From the NCBI RefSeq assembly GCF_030272615.1, contig NC_081414.1, positions 55,145,636 through 55,203,635 of the forward strand: DNA of 58,000 nt. The letters run 5' to 3'. A program made the translations under genes and the position numbers. The notes beneath the pieces were generated by a model. That model saw only the letters and a list, made by a program, of their open reading frames with translations. It searched no databases and was not told where the DNA came from. Positions within the stretch are counted from its first letter, which is position 1. Every line of letters begins with the position of its first letter. Below are positions 55,736 through 58,000 of this stretch, in pieces. Source of the stretch: Cryptomeria japonica. Its lineage: Eukaryota > Streptophyta > Pinopsida > Cupressales > Cupressaceae.

Positions 55736-57335
55736 ATGATTAAGAGGGAAGGTCCTAAGTTCAGTAGAGATAAATTCAAGATATGGAGAGACAAAATGAA
55801 GATTTACATCTAGAGTATGGGTGCTCAACATTGGAGCTATGTTGAGAATTCCTATGTGATTCCCACTGGCACTCTGACCGATGATCAGAAAAAAGAGATT
55901 TGGGAAAATGGGTAAGTCATGGAAGCCCTTATCATTAGCTTGTCCAATATTGAGTTTATTGATGTACATGATAACGAAACTCCTAAGGGTGTATGGGATG
56001 CACTAGAAACCATTTATGGTGGTGATGAGCATGTAAAGCAAAGAGAGCCTTAGAGAAAAATTTGAGGACATGAGGATGATTGAAGGAGAGACCACTCAAC
56101 AATATGGCATAAGGATTAAGGTTGTGGTTGGAGATATCAAAAGCACTGGTGGAATGATTGAGGATGATACCATTGTTAGTAAAGTCTTGAGATCATTGTT
56201 ACTGGTCTATGTAATCAGAGTTGCTGCTATCTAGAAGCTAAGGTATATTGACAAAACCAAGGTATCCTTAGACTCTATCATTGCAAAGTTGACTGCATAT
56301 GAGTTGAATAGCTATGATGGTCATGTTCAGAAGACTAAGTCAGCCTTTATAGCATCTGTTGCACCATCCAGAAAAGGAAAACAAGCTGGTACCAGTTATG
56401 AATCTAGGCAATGCAGAGATATGGATGATGAAGAGATTCTGATGTAGTTTGAAGCTCTTCTTGCTAAAAGACTTCCGAAAGGAACTGGTCAATACAGAGA
56501 CAAGATTCCTCCAAAATGTTTTTCCTACAATAAGATAGGACATATAGCTGTTAATTGTCCTAACAGTGATAATAAAGATAAACCAGAGAGGTTTAGAAAG
56601 TATAAAGGAGGTAGTAGAAGAAATTGTCTTGTTGCAGTGGATGAAGGTGTTACTGATGAGGAATCTGAGGATGAAGAAAATGAAGACATAGTATTTGTAG
56701 TTGTAAAGGAAGAAGTGTCTGACAAGAAAGCCCTTGTCTCTTGCATTGACAACTCTAATGAGTGGATTATTGATAGTGGGTGTTCTCACCACATGACTGG
56801 TGACCAAAGAAATTTTCTATCTCTGGAAGAATATGATGGAGGTGTTGTCCAGTTTGGAAATGATGCACCATGCTTGGTGAAAGGTAGAGGAACCATCTCA
56901 CTAATTGGAAAGAGTAGTGTAGATGATGTCTACTAGGTAGAAGGTCTTAAGCATAACCTTTTGAGTGTTGCTCAGCTAAATAACAAAGGACTCATTTTAG
57001 AGTTCAAAGGTAGAGTTTCGAGTATAATTGGAAAGAGTGGTGGACTTATTGCCACCGATAAGTAGACTAGAGGTAACTTATTTTGGTTGAATGCCAATAT
57101 TAGTCAATGTTTGATGGCTAAGTTTGATGACAGTTGGATATGGCATAAGAGACTAAACTTTGACAATATTGTTAAAAATAGTAAGATCGAGGTACTAAGA
57201 GGATTGCCTTTGCTGAACAAACCAGAAAATTCTTTGTGCAAAGAATGTCAACTTGGTAAGATGTCTTCCTCAACTTTTAAATGTAAGTCTTTTTCAGCAG
57301 AAAACTTACTTGATCTTGTGCATACTGATTTGTGT
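55736..57335 (+). pseudogene. Truncated copia gag, protease and integrase start
   Basis: From ATG 55736 it reads MIKREGPKFSRDKFKIWRDK, then, across stops and a frameshift near 56045, EKFEDMRMIEGETTQQYGIR, IEDDTIVSKVLRSL and IIAKLTAYELNSYDG (UBN2-like capsid). The knuckle CFSYNKIGHIAVNC has Tyr for the second Cys. Protease reads WIIDSGCSHHMTGDQ with the DSG loop intact; VEGLKHNLLSVAQL; pre-integrase IWHKRLNFDN...CKECQLGK; integrase LVHTDLCG with its first Asp, then the deletion. It is related to, but distinct from, the old copia at 39220 (about half the residues agree by eye in the protease region). Confidence 0.85.
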
Positions 57336-57363
57336 GGTATTTGTTGTTCATCACTATTCATCA

Positions 57364-57919
57364 ATTACAAATGAGATATATTGTAAGGCAGTATTATCTT
57401 AGATCTTATACTATTAGATAAAATTTTGTCACGTTTCCAGTTTAGATTTTGTATCTTTAGGTGCCCAATGGAGTAAGGCATTGATCACTACTTGTAACTA
57501 TCTTTGAATATCAATCTTGTTTCAAATTCACTAATGAATCACTATAATTTGTTGATTATCAAAATACCTTTCATTTTGTGTATGTTATTGTTTATCTTAC
57601 CCATCTCATGCTCCAGTTAGGTTGAGGATCACTGAAGGATTTTCCATCTTTGAGAATTCTCCCTGTTTTTGAGTCGTTTTATGAGATTATCTTCTTTTTT
57701 TTAGTGAATATTTGAGTGTGGTGCAGAGATCAAGAAATTAACTAAAGGGTTTTCCCTCCCAGGTTTTGCAAAGCCCGAAGCGTAGAAGGATTTGCAGAAT
57801 CCTTGTAAGTTGATCCAATCCTCATGATAATTTCCACAATTGAAGTTGGCTACTTCATAGAAATTTGATTGAGTGTATTGGTGGCTTTCAAAGCATAAAA
57901 CCCAATTTGGGCACCAACA
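57364..57919 (+). mobile_element. Probable end of a gypsy 5' LTR (incomplete)
   Basis: The sequence ends GGCACCAACA, directly followed by AA and a gypsy-type primer site. No LTR start is seen; the truncated copia lies immediately to the left and may have inserted in it. Most of the element would lie beyond the window. Confidence 0.55.
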
Positions 57920-57922
57920 AAA

Positions 57923-57940
57923 TGGCAACTCTGCTGGGGA
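57923..57940 (+). other. Primer binding site of a gypsy element
   Basis: TGGCAACTCTGCTGGGGA matches the TGGCGACTC(T/C)(G/A)CTGGGGA style primer site of plant Tat/Athila-type gypsy elements; differs from the site used by the gypsy at 12277. Confidence 0.7.
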
Positions 57941-58000
57941 GTATTGCATAAATTTTTCTAGTTTTTTTTTTGTGATTTGATGGTTGAGCTTTTCTCCTGC

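Larger units (their letters stand above)
54248..57363 (+). mobile_element. Copia element with large 3' deletion
   Basis: It has a 1,417-bp 5' LTR (54248-55664), a primer site TTGGTATCAGAGCTC, and gag, protease and the start of integrase. At 57335 the integrase motif HTDLCG runs directly into GGTATTTGTTGTTCATCA...TTCATCA, which matches the last 28 bases of the LTR. So everything from integrase through most of the 3' LTR was deleted. Flanks ATTGT (left) and ATTAC (right) do not form a clean duplication. Confidence 0.85.

Overview
The window looks like a stretch of a large, repeat-rich nuclear plant genome. The AT-rich background, the nesting of long LTR retrotransposons, tRNA-iMet-type primer sites, plant-specific Ty3/gypsy and Ty1/copia domain orders and an antisense plant mobile domain (PMD) all point to a seed plant. 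A gymnosperm is my best guess, but that is inference. I see no intact host gene and no rRNA or tRNA gene. Almost everything is mobile DNA of different ages.

Layout. 1-11 kb: a gypsy leader remnant, then a possible large, decayed DNA transposon. It has a left array of short inverted words (826-1660), a spliced plus-strand transposase-like pseudogene (1705-6936) split by a 2.1 kb solo LTR (3513-5656), a minus-strand remnant gene (about 8300-9245) and a right array of about eight hairpin-forming units (9890-11035). 12277-28947: a 16.7 kb Ty3/gypsy element with matching target duplications. It keeps gag, a protease and the integrase tail, has lost RT/RNase H/integrase core, and carries an antisense two-exon PMD gene downstream. 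A 5.0 kb copia-type element (22296-27344) sits in the intron of that PMD gene; it encodes only gag, protease and an acidic tail. 29898-38291: a copia-type LTR remnant (minus) containing a non-autonomous two-ORF element (31575-38291) with a four-knuckle gag and a second protein of roughly 1,100 residues that I cannot name. 39220-52733: an old minus-strand copia element, cut in its integrase by a nearly intact young copia element (43085-49854) whose gag-pol frame has one nonsense codon. 54248-57363: a plus-strand copia element deleted from integrase to the last bases of its 3' LTR. 57364-58000: the probable end of a gypsy 5' LTR with its primer site, running off the window.

How the parts relate. 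Four nestings give a relative order of insertion, and paired LTRs, 5-bp duplications, primer sites and polypurine tracts fix most boundaries to the base. Three elements (12277, 22296, 31575) lack a reverse transcriptase and would need enzymes from elsewhere. The young copia at 43085 is the only one with a complete enzyme set. The most unusual items are the transposase-like gene with its D / SDG / HGKGExDG motifs and flanking hairpin arrays, the two-ORF non-autonomous retroelement, and the antisense PMD gene inside the gypsy element.
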